64,000 nt of DNA from Hymenopus coronatus (taxonomy: Eukaryota > Arthropoda > Insecta > Mantodea > Hymenopodidae). Positions 1-12,747 of this stretch are shown one piece after another. Under the pieces are notes generated by a model. The model saw nothing but the letters and a program-made list of their open reading frames with translations. It was not told the DNA's origin and ran no database searches. The position numbers and the translations under genes are program-made. Within the stretch, counting starts at the first letter, position 1, and every line of letters starts with the position of its first letter. Location: assembly GCA_030762935.1 (NCBI GenBank), contig CM060892.1, positions 87,465,827 to 87,529,826 of the forward strand, written 5' to 3'.

Positions 1-411
1 CATGACTTCCTTTGGAAAGGAAATAAAGCTGTTAGTCCCATGTTGTAGATTTACAGCATATAAAGGAACCTCAAGCCTGATAAAGAGGCCCATGAGCAAA
101 ATTAAGTGGTCTTTCATGCCCAATATAGAATGACATGCTGAGAATCATAGAAAGAGCATTCATAAATAATCTCAAATTCATTTTCCCCCCTAGTGGAATT
201 GGAGAACTGAGCTTAGACAGCTCAGAGAAGGCTACCAGGGCCAAATGGAACACTTTCCAATGAGCAAGTATCTGTGCTATCTGTCCACCACTGACTGATG
301 CTGCATACTCAATTGAAACCTTACAGGAATAAGTCAAATGAGGTAAAGGAATATCATGTAGAAGAGAACACATTTCAGCTTTCGCCTGTCAACTGGGGAA
401 AAATAAAAATC

Positions 412-490
412 CTATGGTCAGAGTGGTTGGCCTGGGATTCAACCTGGGAACTCCTGAGCTGCAAGTCTCACGTGCTACATGGGCCCTCTC
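412..490 (-). repeat. tRNA-like SINE head fragment
   Basis: The minus strand has a box-B-like GGTTGAATCCC about 30 nt after a weak box-A-like stretch. The body does not fold as a good tRNA, so a decayed SINE is more likely. Confidence 0.35.
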
Positions 491-784
491 ACTTGGTTTC
501 TAATAATAACTTTGTTTGCCATAAAGACACAGAATAACATACAAAAAGTGATACTACTTGGTTTTCCTCTAGGTGATGAAGTATAATCCTTTCTATGTAA
601 TTTCAGAATTCCACAGGTTGACATTTTACAGTACTTTCTCCTAAAACCTCTTTTTATATCCTTCCTTAATTTTATTGATGGAATCTTGCTGTTTTTCCTT
701 GCATCAAGATTAAAGGAGATTTTCTGGTAAAAATGCAATGAAAATTGAGAAAATGAAAACCTTTATTGAACATCTTTGGTTAGA

Positions 785-1045
785 TTGCTTGCCTCCCATC
801 TAGGTGGCCTGGACTTGATCCCAAACGCCTGCATGTGGGATTTGTAGTGGATGAAATGGCGTATGGGCAGGTTTTCTCTGCCACTCATTCCACCAATTGC
901 TCCATCATCATCACCTTTCCGATCATCAATTTTGCTTACATTTCATATCATCCACTTCCATCTTATTCATGCCTGGCTACAGGACGATCCTTCGTAACAG
1001 GTTCTCCACTCTGTGATTTCGAGCCATTGGTTCCATGAGGCTTCT
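785..1045 (+). repeat. SINE family A, degenerate copy
   Basis: Shares ATGTGRGATTTGTRGTGGA, then GGGCAGGTTTTCTC and a tract rich in CCATC with the better preserved SINE at 50655-50897. The tRNA-like head is eroded. Confidence 0.5.
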
Positions 1046-2137
1046 GAACCAACATCGGCTTTTAAGTCATGGGAGGCTGTCAGTCCTATGAATACAGGGA
1101 GGGTAAGCTGATTATGAAACAATTGAGCATCTTTGAATCACTTCAACATATTTCATTACCAGTGTACCATTACACAGCTAGTTCACAGCTCTAATGCTAA
1201 CAAACAGCCTAACCCTTCCATCAATATGGATATGTTACAATACACATTCCATTTAACCAACTGGGTATAATGCCAAAGCTTTGGACACCAGAATTTATTG
1301 CCTAAGACACGACAGGAGTATCTAATCAAGGATGGTAAGATCGAATGGTGGTAAATTGTGAACCTTGCATTCGCTAGAAACTGTGATGAAGAATGGGAAG
1401 GGCCCAACTAAAGCAATTGATGTGATGCCATGGTTGGAAGCTAACAGGTTTGAATGAATGCAGATGTATGAGTTGTGTAAAGGCATGGTATATAAGTGAT
1501 ATGGTCAGAAGTTTGTGCACCAGAAGAAACAATTTATTCTTATCCCTATGACTTTTAACATTTCACCTGCATTATTGGGTATCCAGGTGATACTCTGTAA
1601 AAAAATGGGGATTGTAACCTAAAGGTAGGTTATACAACATGGAAGACAAAACTGCTCTGCACCTTATATTTTAATGTAAATATTTTTATTCCTATTTTAT
1701 ATGTGGATTTTTAACATAAAACTCACCTCCATCATGGGTATTTATGGTAGTAAATTATTTTTATTCCTATTCCTAGAGATGACTTTTAACTCATCTATGA
1801 GATGGTGTGATTGGATGCTGACAGGTTTCGATTGAATGCAGGTATATCCATTCTATCATTTTATTTAGTTAAAAAAAGATCACTCACAAGAATACAGTTA
1901 TTATATCAGATAATACTGCAAAATAGAAATGGAGTTTTATTTATGAATGCTCTTTAGCTACTGAGGTTTTCGGCATTTCATTCTATATTGGGCATGAAAA
2001 ACCGATTAATTTTGCTTGAAACTTCTACCTGGCCACTTGAGGTTTTTTTATATGCCATAAATCTGCATAGGACCAATGGCTTTATTTTCATAAAGAAGGA
2101 AGCCATGCTAGGGATTTTTACATCCAAAAAAATCCAT
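1046..2137. other. Intergenic DNA without recognisable gene
   Basis: Contains short repeated phrases such as TTATTCCTA...GATGACTTTTAAC near 1540, 1745 and 2335 that look like old SINE tails. No coding region is supported. Confidence 0.4.
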
Positions 2138-2208
2138 CGTCCTCCACTGGGTTTAAACCTGCAACCTTGGGTATATGAAGCTAGTATGGCAACCATTACA
2201 CCATGGAG
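2138..2208 (-). repeat. tRNA-like sequence (SINE head or tRNA relic)
   Basis: Minus strand: a 7-bp acceptor-like pairing (TCCTCCA with TGGAGGA), box A TGGTGTAATGG and box B AGGTTTAAACCC. The T stem has mismatches, so a functional tRNA is unlikely. Confidence 0.4.
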
Positions 2209-2489
2209 GATCACTAATAATACTAAGCTTTCATATGTTCAGATGACAAGAGAAGTGGTGGAAGGCATGGTAATAGCACAGAGGTTCGTCCCCCAAAGAA
2301 ACTTAATATTTTTTTTTTCTTTATTTTTTCTTTCTATTCCTAGAGGATAACTTTTAATATATCTCACCCCCTCTGTGAGAGTAATTTTTAAAAAAAATTC
2401 ACTCAAGAGTGCAGCAGACATTCTGTCAGGTTAAGCAGAAAGGTTCATTGACATTATTATTAAGGAAATAAAAGTTGAAACATATTAGC

Positions 2490-2960
2490 GAAAATTTATA
2501 TAAATTTGAGGAGGAAATAAAGGGAGGGAAAGCCTGGTTTCAATTAGGTATATGGAATTAAAGGGAATGAGACGGCCTGTTATACCGGGTATATGTCCTA
2601 TCTGTGGGATGAATAGAAGACAAAATCCATATCATTTTTCAATGTCCAGGAATAATGGGGATAAAGATTTTGATAAGTACAAACAGATTATTACTGTAAA
2701 TATTTTTAATGGTTGGACACATAGCTAGGTTTGGAGAGTTTTTTATGGTAGATGAAGAGAAAATGGAGATGATCAGTGGAGAGGAAAACAGCTGATAGTA
2801 CATTGTTTGAAATTATTAAATGGCATAGTGTGATTTAATTATTAGACTTGCTAAGTTTGTGATTGTGGTGGTCTTGGCCAAATAGCTGAGGCTAATGACC
2901 AAGCCATCACATGTTTGGACTTAGCAGTGAAATAAATAAATAAATACAAAAAAAAAAAAA
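2490..2960 (+). mobile_element. LINE 3' end with (AAAT)n tail
   Basis: The translation shows a Trp-Lys-Leu-Lys-Gly run followed by CPICG, as in the C-terminal zinc knuckle of the LINE at 19968-22082, with a frameshift before the His/Cys half. The 3' UTR folds as CTTGG...CCAAG with an inner AGC/GCT stem, then CTTAGCA and AAAT repeats at 2930-2946. It is a 5'-truncated, decayed copy of a related family. Confidence 0.6.
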
Positions 2961-3217
2961 AAAACACTAATGATTTAATAACAAAGCTGCTCTCCTCACT
3001 CTGAAATTAGCTTATTAGGTTTTTACCAAAGTTAGCTGAAGGATTTTTTTTTAAATATTAGCATGGTTCTTAAAGAACAAAATGGGCATATTGGTTTAAA
3101 GTTTCCAAAAAGTTGAATAATTTGCTTTTCTATCTTAATATTTCAGTAGTAATACCATGAGCAGCAACAGACTTTTACTTTCTTTACAGCATATGCACTA
3201 AGTATTAGGTACAAAGT

Positions 3218-3600
3218 AGGTTAAGAGGTATTGCACTCCACCCAAAAACCTGATGTAGAGATTTCACCAGAAACATGTTTTGAGATCCCCTGAATAAAAC
3301 AATTTAAAAATTGTAATTTATGTCATTAATATTTTTGTGGAGTCAACCATTTCTGAGATATTCCTAGTTATTGCTTTCAGTTTTAAAATATTTAAACTTC
3401 TCTCAAACAGTAATTAATATGTTTCATCTCTCTTTTGTTTTACTCCTGGCAATGCAAAAAGAAGGGAACTTCAATTTATCACTTGGTGACCAGCTTTTAA
3501 TATATTTGATGATAGCTTTAACCTACTGTATTCCCTTATTTCACTTCTACTTACAGGGAAGTAAAATATTTAAACTTCTCTCAAACAGTAATTAATATCA
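3218..3600 (-). repeat. Family R fragment, degenerate
   Basis: Begins with GGTATTGCACTCCACCCAAA and follows the order of family R on the minus strand down to CTTACAGGGAAGT. It contains an exact 37-bp direct repeat (3384-3420 and 3562-3598) not seen in other copies. Confidence 0.6.
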
Positions 3601-4075
3601 GATATATATTTTTAATATGTTCCAAGCAAAAATTTTAAAGCAGGTGTTTGTGATGCATTATTTTTATAATTCGGCTCACAATATCTGTTGGCAGTTACTG
3701 TGTTAGGTTTTTGAATTACATTTCCCTTCACATGAGATAACGTATACTCTTAACAATGCTTAATGACTTAATTACCTCTGCTACTCACTGCTACCAATGG
3801 CCAACATGGACAGACACTTTGTTTTAATAATCAGAACTTCTATCTAGGTAGAGTTGATACTAACATGCTCCCATTCCCACTGAGACTAAAATTAAGGGCA
3901 GTAGTGAAAACAATGAAACAGGCAGAGGGATTTGTAGGTTCGTAAGAAATATATAAATAGATGGCAAAAAAAATGAAGTACATTTTGAAACATTAAATTC
4001 AAAAAGTGGATAAACAGAGCTTAATAAATATTGTATGGGAGTTGGCAAGTTGTTGATTTTTTTTCACCTTTGACA

Positions 4076-4290
4076 GTGTTTAATGCTGCTTTTACTACTA
4101 TGTCACTGCAGGTGATATCACTGATGATATATGGATTAAAGATGGTGGACTGCAATGGCAGGGGAAACCAAAGAATTCCGATAAAACCCATTCTTGCAGA
4201 GCAACCAAATCCCACATACGGTCACTTGGGATTGAACCTAGGCTGATAACTCAGATTACAAAATCAGGAGATAAGTGGTCAGGCAAGTTA
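4076..4290 (-). repeat. SINE family A copy
   Basis: Minus-strand match over most of its length to the SINE at 50655-50897: box B region GTTCAATCCCAAGTGACC, the internal ATGTGGGATTTG, GTTTCCCCTGCCATTGCA and a 3' A-rich tail at 4057-4075. Confidence 0.6.
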
Positions 4291-4329
4291 TTGATGACTC
4301 AGATAAGGAAATTACTGATGAAGCATTTG

Positions 4330-4690
4330 GTAATTATAATCAAATTAATATGCTAAGGACAAACAAAGCAAGTGGTAGTAATGGTATCCTGGGAATTTAA
4401 AACGTTTTGGTCTGAAGATTATTTAGCAAAATACTGGAAATAAGGAAGATAACTAAGATGTGGAGAAAAAGTATAACTGTACCAATATATAAGAGGAAGA
4501 GTGATATAAATAATTTAGTTAATTATTACATTTTTGGAAATGTTTTAACCGGAATTCTAACCAAAACACTGCAGAAATGGATAGAGGGAGAAAAAACTAT
4601 CAACAAACAAGGTTCAGAATAATGAGAAAGAACATTAGTTTCTGTAAATAGACAAGACGTATTGTTACAGAGAAGAATCAATAATTAATG
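4330..4690 (+). pseudogene. LINE reverse transcriptase fragment
   Basis: Frame-shifted translation gives KITKMWRKSITVPIYKRKSD, then NNLVNYY and LTKTLQKWIEGEKTINKQG. These match the fingers/palm segment of non-LTR reverse transcriptases (PIYKKGD...NYR...W+EGEK). Several stops; it is a relic. It may belong to the same LINE group whose 3' ends occur at 2490, 14161 and 19968. Confidence 0.6.
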
Positions 4691-5239
4691 TGATGAGTTG
4701 TGAGGCCAAAGTCCACATTTTCATCATGCCTTGGCTTCTGAGCCATTGGTTGTTGACACCTACCTTACAGTTGATGAATGTCTGTCACAATATTTGGAAA
4801 ATTTTAGAGAATAGTCTCAGGGTGTTTCTGATGTGGATTGCAACAAATCTACAATGTTGCTAACATGTCTGCTAATATTCAAGAGGTCGCAGTTTAATAT
4901 ATCGCATAGGGTAATGTTACTGGATAAGGCTTTCTCATATACTGAGAAGATGATTGTCAAGTAACTTTAAGCTCCATGGACCCTGAGATCATCTGAGCAT
5001 CATTTCACTGATTTCTTTCTCGCTTGATATGAGTAATCAGGTTAAAGGATGTTAAACTAAAAAAAAAAAAAAAAACTAACAACCAACCAACCTTCCTGCT
5101 TTATACCTGCTAAAATTACCACTTTTATGCCACAAAATTGTTCCAGAATATTTGTTAGTTGGCCCAAAATTTGTTAAGCACTAATGGTGTATAGACTTTA
5201 CATGTAAACCACTCCTGCTCCATAGTATAAAGGTCACTC

Positions 5240-6240
5240 CAAAATTTTGAGATCAGATGTAATAAAATATTAAAAATTAGATCTGATCATTGCATCTTTT
5301 CAAAATATTTTCCATTGTATTCTATACATCATCACATCCTTTCAAACCATTTTTCAAATGCCATTCTCCTTTGGAGAGAGAGTAAAAGCATTTTTCACAA
5401 GCAGTTACTGCGGCTTCAGGTGACTCAAATAGTTGACCTCAAATTTTTTTTCATTTTGGGGAATACATCTAGGTTGTGGGAAGGATGAGAAAACTTTGTG
5501 ATACCTACAGAAATTAGGTTGTTTCTTGTGCAGTATAGGCAAGGCATTATCATGGTACAACAAAATCTATGAGTAATATAGTTTCTTTATTCATTTCCCA
5601 TCAAACATGTAACACCCACAAATGTAACAGAACTTCGTTTATAGCTATCATAAATCACAGACCAGTCTTAGGATGCTTTTTTCTCAGTTAATTGAAAATT
5701 TGTAGCAAACATTTTGTGGTGTACCATCTGGCAGTAAGTCTTTTGTCCCTCAATTTGAATTGTCATAATGTGACCACTTGCTGAGAAGTAACAGATCAAC
5801 TTCTTGCTTCACTTTTTTTTTTATTTTATTGCTTCATTTGTATAGCCCCCTTTAACATCAATGGTCATATTGGGGACTTTCACTTGTGAAACTGTAGGAG
5901 GTTAAACTTTATATTACTAAACACACGCACATTCACTCTCACATTCATGCTTCCAGACTCTATGGGGGATAGGGAATAATTCCAGTTAAAGAAAAATTCC
6001 CTGCCCCAGCCGGGAATCGAACCCGGGACCTCCGGGTGGCTTCACTTTTGTTGGGGGATCTTCTCCTGGAAAGACACAGACCAATGTCTCTCATTTTTTT
6101 CTGGAATATACTGGTAAATCCAAGCTTTCGTCACCTGTTACAATTTTGTTTTTGGTTCTTCCTCCATTGAATGTTTCAATCATTTGCTGGCACCATTGTA
6201 CATGTGCTTCTTTCTGCTCACATGGTCAACACTGATTCTG
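5240..6240 (-). pseudogene. Decayed mariner-like transposase, split by a SINE
   Basis: The minus strand near 6130 reads KIVTGDES, the motif carrying the first catalytic Asp of mariner transposases, followed by degenerate sequence. The left part (5250-5800) has the order expected for the C-terminal half but no clean motifs. A SINE with a target-site duplication divides it at 5817-6038. Heavily mutated. Confidence 0.4.
5817..6038 (-). repeat. SINE family B with target-site duplication
   Basis: Inserted in the mariner relic; GCTTCACTTTT at 5806-5816 is repeated at 6039-6049. Minus strand: box B GGGTTCGATTCCC, GGCAGGGAATTTTTCTTTAA, then a 3' A-rich tail. The 5' tRNA half is truncated. The same family recurs at 63669. 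Confidence 0.75.
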
Positions 6241-6609
6241 TGGTACAAAGGAAAATATATAACTGTAATGGAAATCAATGCCCTGATTTAAAAATTGAAG
6301 CCAGGTTTTGGCTGTCACATCTAGTGCTTATGATATGTGTATACATATATGTCTAAGGCACTAAATTCATTCAGCTACATTTTGTTATGTTATTCTAAAT
6401 CTGTTGTTAATTTTCTTTCTTATTAGCTCACTTTCATCCTCCTTTATCACCCAGATATTTATATTCCCAGCAGTTATCAGTTCAGTTTTGTTCTATGGAT
6501 CAGATCTTCTTGTGAGGTATTTATGTTTACATTTCAGCTATCACAGATCTCAACTTCAGTCTAGCTGAAAATTTGCATTAATATGCACGTTCGTCTTCTA
6601 TATGTATGG

Positions 6610-7385
6610 GTAGTCCCAAAATAAAAGTTTGAGAATGACTTGCACATCAGGATTATGCACACCTTGTCGACAAACTCCTCAGAAGTTTTGTTATTACATG
6701 TTGATGGGAAGACATGTAAAATAAACTCACAAATAAAGAAACTCAATTACTCATATTTTAAAGTAAAAGTTGGTAATCAGGATAAGTTGTTCGTGCCTCA
6801 TATTGCATTTAACAGTTGTGCTCCAGGATTATGTTATTGGTATGAAGGAAAATAGAAGGCCATGCCTTTTGCCAAACCAATGATATGGTGAGAGCAGTTG
6901 AATCACTATGATGATTGTTACATTTACATGTGCAAAATTGGCATATAATAAGGAAAGAGAGAGAAAGAAAAACCAGGAATTAAATATCCAAATCTGAATT
7001 TGGTTACACAGCCAATTCCTCATGGATCCAAATACTCAAATTTTACATTATATTTTTATTGATCATGGTCATAGAAAAGTGGAATGCATTTTAGAATTGT
7101 GTACCCAAAATTAATAAAAGCCACCTAATTTAATCATACCATAAAAAATGTCATACCTTGATTACTTCCAATTGAATTTGGAGCTGTCAGTGAAGAGCAA
7201 GTTGAAAGGTTTCATCAGGACTTGAAAAGATATTGAACAATTTTATCAGGGACTTTAGGACGTACATGTGATGGCTGATTACTGCTGGTGTCTTGCACGC
7301 AACACATTTATCAGAGAGCACTTGACAAATTCACGCATACTGAAATTCCATGGGAAAATGTCCACATTTTCAAATTCAGATACGC
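6610..7385 (+). pseudogene. Relic of a widespread arthropod multicopy gene of unknown function
   Basis: The translation shows KLFVPHIAFNSCAPGLCYWY, MPFAKPMIW, HYDDCYIYMCKIG, KPGIKYPNL, TQPIPHG, then EEQVERFHQDL and MADYCW in shifting frames. From memory, this order (PHI..., LPFAIPMVWREP, DCYFC, KYPNLPSA, GERFHQD, DYCW) occurs in many uncharacterised, repeat-associated arthropod proteins. Stops and frameshifts are frequent. A mariner follows immediately at 7393. Two similar 3'-like tails (7071-7125 and 8757-8815) flank the mariner. Confidence 0.4.
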
Positions 7386-7392
7386 TCTTATA

Positions 7393-8694
7393 CTGCTGTG
7401 TCAAGAAAGTTCCGGGAATTTGCCAATAAAACACAAAAAATGAATTATTTATCCAATTTTATTTTATCACCTTCAAAATAGGCCCCTTCTGAAATTATAC
7501 ATTTATGCCAACGAATAATCCAATTATCAAAACATTTTTTGTAGGCACTTTTAGGAATCGATGTCAATTGTCACTGCAAATTTTCCTTTATGTCTTCTAT
7601 CGACTGAAAACGAGTGCCTCAAAGTGGTAACTTGAGTTTTGGAAAGAGAAACAAATCAGTAGCAGCCAGATCAGGTGAATACGGAGGTTGTTCAATGAAA
7701 TTTGTTGAGTTTTTGGCCAGAAATTCATTCACAATAGCTTTGTGAGCTAATGTGTTATCGTGGTGCAGAATCCATGAGTTGTCGTTCCACAAATCTGGCT
7801 TTTTTCACCATATTTGTTCTCTCAAACGCCGCATAACGCTCAGATAATAGTCTTTATTTACCATCTGACCTTCTGGTAAGAACTCTGAGTGCACGACACC
7901 GCGATAATTGAAAAAAAAACTGTCAACATGACCTTCAGTTTTGATCAAGTTTGACGTGCCCTTTTAGGTTTCGGTTCAGTTTGAAGGTGCCATTCGGAAG
8001 CTTGTTGATGGTTTGAGTGTCAAACTTGTAAATCCAGTCTCATCACCAGTTACAATGCATTTCATGAATGTAGGGTCGGAACTGGCTCGTTCTAGCATGT
8101 CTTCAGCAATCCTTACACGATTGAGTTTTTATAGAAAATTCAAGTCTTTTGGAACTAACCGAGCTGCAACGTGTGTCATGTCCAAACAATCATTTAAAAT
8201 GGTATGAATCGATTCGTGAGACACAGAAAGTTCAGCGGCAATCTCTCTCCGACCTAAATGACGATTTTCAGACACCATTTTCTTCACTTTAGTGATGTTC
8301 AGTTCAGTTGTAAGCATTGATGGCCGACCAGAGCGAAACAAATCTTCCACATCTCGACCACTTCTGTACCACTCATATGCACGTGTTTTTGATAAATTTG
8401 ATTCACCGTAAGCCCTCTGTAACATTTTCAGCAATTTGGCACGCGAAAAACCATTTGCAATGCAAAATTTGAGACAGATTTTTTTATTCAATATTTGTAT
8501 CCATCGTAAAATTGCAAATCACCTTTGAGATTAACTAACAAAATGGCATATTGTAAACAAACTAGATGACAGATGACGATCAAACTCCACATGGGTATAG
8601 AGGAAAGTTGTACCAACTTAGCAACAATAATTTCAAATCCCCTTTTAAACAGCATTTTTAAAGGATCAATTCCCGGTACTTTGTTGACAGAATG
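7393..8694 (-). mobile_element. mariner transposon, 1.3 kb
   Basis: Imperfect terminal inverted repeats GTCAAGAAAGTTCCGGGAAT (7400-7419) and, from the right end, GTCAACAAAGTACCGGGAAT lie inside flanking TA dinucleotides (7391-7392 and 8695-8696). A length of 1,302 bp is normal for mariner. It carries one decayed transposase on the minus strand. Confidence 0.85.
7448..8512 (-). pseudogene. mariner transposase, broken
   Basis: The N-terminal 120 codons remain open (8491-8129): LKFCIANGFSRAKLLKML, WYRSGRDVEDLFRSGRPS and REIAAELSVSHESIHTIL, i.e. paired helix-turn-helix DNA-binding domains. The true start is probably MDTNIE just upstream, now frame-shifted. Beyond residue 120 frameshifts and stops intervene, but VTGDET, VMLTVFF, GVVHSEFLPEGQ, WILHHDN, PPYSPDLA and a C-terminus near ISEGAYFEGDK can still be read, marking a DD34D mariner catalytic core. 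No functional enzyme is expected. Confidence 0.85.
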
Positions 8695-8849
8695 TATTAT
8701 TATTATTCTTTATTTTCTTTAAAAGTTGTGTACGAGTGAGTAATATGAGATATGTTTTGGAAAAATGGAATGCTTTTTTGAATTGTGCACACCAAAACTA
8801 ATAAAAGTCACTGCAGAAAAAAAAAAATTCTTTTGTAACCTAGTGTTGT

Positions 8850-9260
8850 TTGTGTGGTGGTGGAGGATCCAGTGACTGCAGAGCTTCTGATGTTAAGTTT
8901 TTCTTTCAGGTTTGCTTTCACTGCTGCCAATCCAATATTTAGAACTTCTTGAATCTTACCACACGTGCATGTGCTAAATGCGCTCTGCTTTCACATTTTC
9001 ATCTATTGTTGCTGCAGCTGACCGTCCTGCTTGATCAACTTTGAGGGAATGTTCTTCCTTTTCTAAACTCTGCATACTATTGATAAATGGTAGATTGCAA
9101 AGGGCAAAGCTCCCCAATTGCACAATGCAGTCTTTCAAAGCATTCTCTCGCATATGGCATAACAATACCTGCTATACGTTCACATTGTGTGCTGAAGATG
9201 TTAATTGTTGGAGCATGCCCACACTTGCACATATTGCTATCTGAACTTCAATCTAAAGTT
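8850..9260 (-). pseudogene. Fragment of a second mariner-like transposase N-terminus
   Basis: The minus strand reads FERLHCAIGELCPLQSTIYQ, AEFRKGRT, AGRSAAATIDENVKAERI and IQEVLNIG in two frames. This order fits the DNA-binding half of a mariner of a different lineage from its neighbour. No terminal repeats or catalytic motifs found. Confidence 0.4.
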
Positions 9261-11160
9261 AGGAAAAGCTGCTTTGGCTTACCACAACTCATTGTTGTCA
9301 ATTCTCAACCTTTTGAAATGACCCTCATAACCATTAAATGTGCAACACATCATTTCGCGCTCACAGAGACATAACCTACAACACTTCGGACACACACCAT
9401 TTATCCTAGCCAAGTGTCACTCCTACTGACTTTCCTAGTGTCTCTCTTACTTTGAACATTTTGTATTGATTATCTTTTGGTTGCTTTAAATACATAAAAT
9501 TGGTTTTCTATACTAGATGTGAGTATTTCCATGGCGCCTAACACAAAACTCTCCTTCGACAGCTTAACTGAAAGAAAACATTCTATCTTTGCCCTTATCG
9601 TGGCTAATTGACAAGAAAGGGGATACTGACCAAGATTTATAAATATTTCACCATGAAAAAAAACCAAAAAACATTCCATTACAGTCGGTAAACTTTTTAT
9701 GTTTCTTTTTCTTCATTCATGACTATTTATTAAAACTAGTTTCTGGGAATGTCTTCCCTGCTGTTAGTTTTGCAATCAACTGATGTTCCTGAACATGTTT
9801 ATATTACTGTAAGTCTATCACAGACCAGTTTTCATAAGGGTTTTCACAATTATATACTGCAATTGCTCCTTCTCTGAATTCTGCAAACCATTCACAAACT
9901 ATGGCATTTGAAGAAGTAGAGTTTAAAAAGGCATTTTTACTGGCCGAGACTGCAATTTTAATCATAAAAAAAATTGCACAAAAAATATATTTTACAACTC
10001 CATTTTAGAATGCCAGTAACAAATGAATAATAATAATTAACGCTTTGTTACACTGGCAAATATGGCAGCTGTCTGCAACCTAATGTGATATCTGGTAGTT
10101 AGATTAAGGTCACCAGATTGTTAACCAGAAATCTAGGGACATTTCAGCTTCAGACTAAGAACAGAATCTCTGTTTGACAGGATTAACAGCCAAAGCTTAC
10201 AAGACAAAAAACAATAACTTAGAATTTATAAACACCATTAAATAGTTATAGTATTGAAAATATCTTTAAATACAACAGAGCTCTATTATTAAGTTGGGAC
10301 AATTTTATGAGAGGATCGATAATTGAGAGAGCAATAAAGTAAATGTATATGCTAAAGTTTTTGCCAAATGTTCGCTCTTTCAAAGTTTTCTTAAAATAAG
10401 GATGCAGAATGGAGGTGAACCAGGATGAGTTTCTGGATTATAAAGATAATTCATTAGAAATGGTATGGGGGATGTTGACAACTAGAAATACAGGAAATAT
10501 TTTTGGAGAAATGATAGAAAATGATTTCAATGCAGTTGTGGGGAATAATAAATGTAAAATCTCCACAACCGAGATGCAGGAGAAAATAGTATGTGGATAT
10601 TTGCAGTGATTCAGATAGGAAAGATTGTATGTTGGAGATTTTCAGGAAACTGCAGATCAGTAAACATATCTCCAATGTAGGAGAGAGGACATAAAATAAT
10701 ATTTTATTGTAAATAGGTAAAAACTAAAATTGAAAAGATTTCATTGATTTAAGGTTATAATAATTTGAAAATAAGTGACACTTAACAATAAGAGACAAAT
10801 CAAACAACTTCTATAAAAAGTCAAAATAAAATGTTTTTTGTTAATTGATAGGAAGATAAAAGAATAACTGAAACTAAGTCTAATGTATCTGCCGAAATTT
10901 TAATCAAAAGAGGGGAAGGGGCTACTGTGAAATGTACATTACTGGAATCAGCGGTCTCTCTCAATCTGAATATCTTAATACTTAGATACTTATATCTACA
11001 TTTTGGACAAGCTTGCTGTCTGTTTTAAACCAATGAAAATTAAACAATAAAAACTCAGAAATGTAAAAAGATAATGTAATTAACCTTTCAAATTGCAATT
11101 TCAATGAGAAGAAAATTAATTTTTTTAATAAAGGTTTAAAAACCTGTGTAGATTTTTCAA
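9261..11160. other. Intergenic DNA without recognisable gene
   Basis: AT-rich; only short open frames without known motifs. Nothing supportable was found. Confidence 0.4.
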
Positions 11161-11902
11161 AAAATATAGATGCTTATGTAGCAGATGTAGAAATTGCTAG
11201 ACATCAGGATTAAAATGAAAATAATAAATTATTGGTTAAAGAAAAATGTAGTAAAATATTACAGAATTTGAATAAAAATCACCCTAAAGTAAATCACAAT
11301 ACACAAATTATTAAATCATTGAAAGAAAAAGAACGAATATATACTAAAGCTGATAAAGGTAACAGCATTGTAATTTTAATTACTATTGATTACATGGAAC
11401 TCTTACTTCAAGGTGAAGATTAAAAAAGCATTGATAGTAACTGTTTAAAATCATGCATTTCAAATTTTAATAAAACCCTTAATGAAACCAAAATTATTAC
11501 AAATAAATAAAAGCAAATTATAAAAGTCAGTAATCCAATTTTACCCAGAATATATGCTCTTCCCAAAATTCATAAACCTGGAAATAAAATGAGACCTATT
11601 GTAAATTGCATAAATTCACCTGCTTACAACCTAACTAAATGGTTAAATAAAAAATTCAGTAATTTTAAAAAAATTTGAGAATTTAAGTATTAAAAGTTCT
11701 TTTGAAAGCAACACTACAAGGAATAGTAGAAAGGGTCAGCAATACTACATTGTCTGCTAATGATAAACTTGTTTCTTTTGATGTACCTGCTTTGTTTCCA
11801 AGCGTTCCTAGAGAAAAACTAGACATTTTTAAAAAAATTGGTTAAGTTCTATAGGGTTGAATGAAGATTTAATAAATGATTTTGTTAACCTTACTAATCT
11901 TT

Positions 11903-11943
11903 AAAATAAGAACTGAAGCTTTCCTGGCGACGTATTAATTCAA
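11903..11943 (+). repeat. Insertion 1: 41-bp extension piece of a Penelope-type unit
   Basis: AATCTTT occurs at both sides (11896-11902 and 11944-11950), and the sister PLE lacks the insert. Sequence begins AAAATAAGAACTGAAGCTTT, shared with the left extension of the insertions at 12166 and 13196. Confidence 0.6.
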
Positions 11944-12247
11944 AATCTTTGTTTGGATCAAAATTTTTTCAGCTTTAATGACAAATTCTATCAATAAACT
12001 TCTGGTTTAGCAATGGGTAGTCCACTTTCACCTTTTCTTGCTGATCTTTTCAAGCACTATTTTGAAATACAGCTCACCAAAGCATTCTCTCCAATTTTTA
12101 AAACTTGGTGTGTATATATGTAGATGATATATTTGCTATTGCTCCTGATAAACATGTAAATGATGTAAAATAAGAACTGAAGCTTTCCTGGCGACGTGTT
12201 AATTCAAAATCTTCTCGGGCTTCTAGCCAGGTAAAAACTTGGCTTGA

Positions 12248-12290
12248 CACCAACGTTTCGAAGAAGTGCATCTTCCTCGTCTTCAGGGTG
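12248..12290 (-). ncRNA. Hammerhead-like ribozyme motif, left arm
   Basis: Identical motif to that at 12748-12790, read on the minus strand in the opposite arm of the inverted repeat. Confidence 0.45.
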
Positions 12291-12680
12291 AACTGATGGT
12301 TTGAGCTTGCGGAGACTGGTATTTATAAGAGCTGGGATGAAGCTACCATCTGATTGGTTTGCATGATATTATGGCCTGGTATTTAAGATGACTGAGACAT
12401 GGGCACGGACTTCGTAGAAAACTATTTATAGCAGTTATTCGGCTAATGTTTTGTGTTTGAGCACGCACCTGCTAGAAAATAAGTCTTGGAAGACTGCAGG
12501 TAGAGGATTAGGTATTAAAGCTCTTTAACATTGGTGTCCATGCTGAACTTAATTGTAGGCCAGAATCGCGATTTAGATTATTTGTTTCAGATGGCCATAT
12601 AAATGGCTATAAATAGTTTTCTACGAAGTCCGTGCCCAAGTCTCAGTCATCTTAAATACCAGGCCATAATATCACGCGAA

Positions 12681-12746
12681 CCAATCAGATGGTAGCTTCA
12701 TCCCAGCTCTTATAAATACCAGTCTCCGCAAGCTCAAACCATCAGT
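12681..12746 (+). promoter_or_regulatory. Pol II-type promoter in right arm
   Basis: CCAAT at 12681, TATAAATA at 12711-12718 and the arthropod initiator TCAGT at 12742-12746. The initiator A is 33 bp from the TATA start. The mirrored set lies in the left arm (TATTTATA at 12320-12327). Activity is inferred. Confidence 0.6.
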
Positions 12747-12747
12747 T

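Noticed and set aside
2138..2208. Functional tRNA gene
   Set aside because: The acceptor stem pairs, but the T stem is broken and the anticodon arm is unconvincing; tRNA-derived SINE heads are common here.
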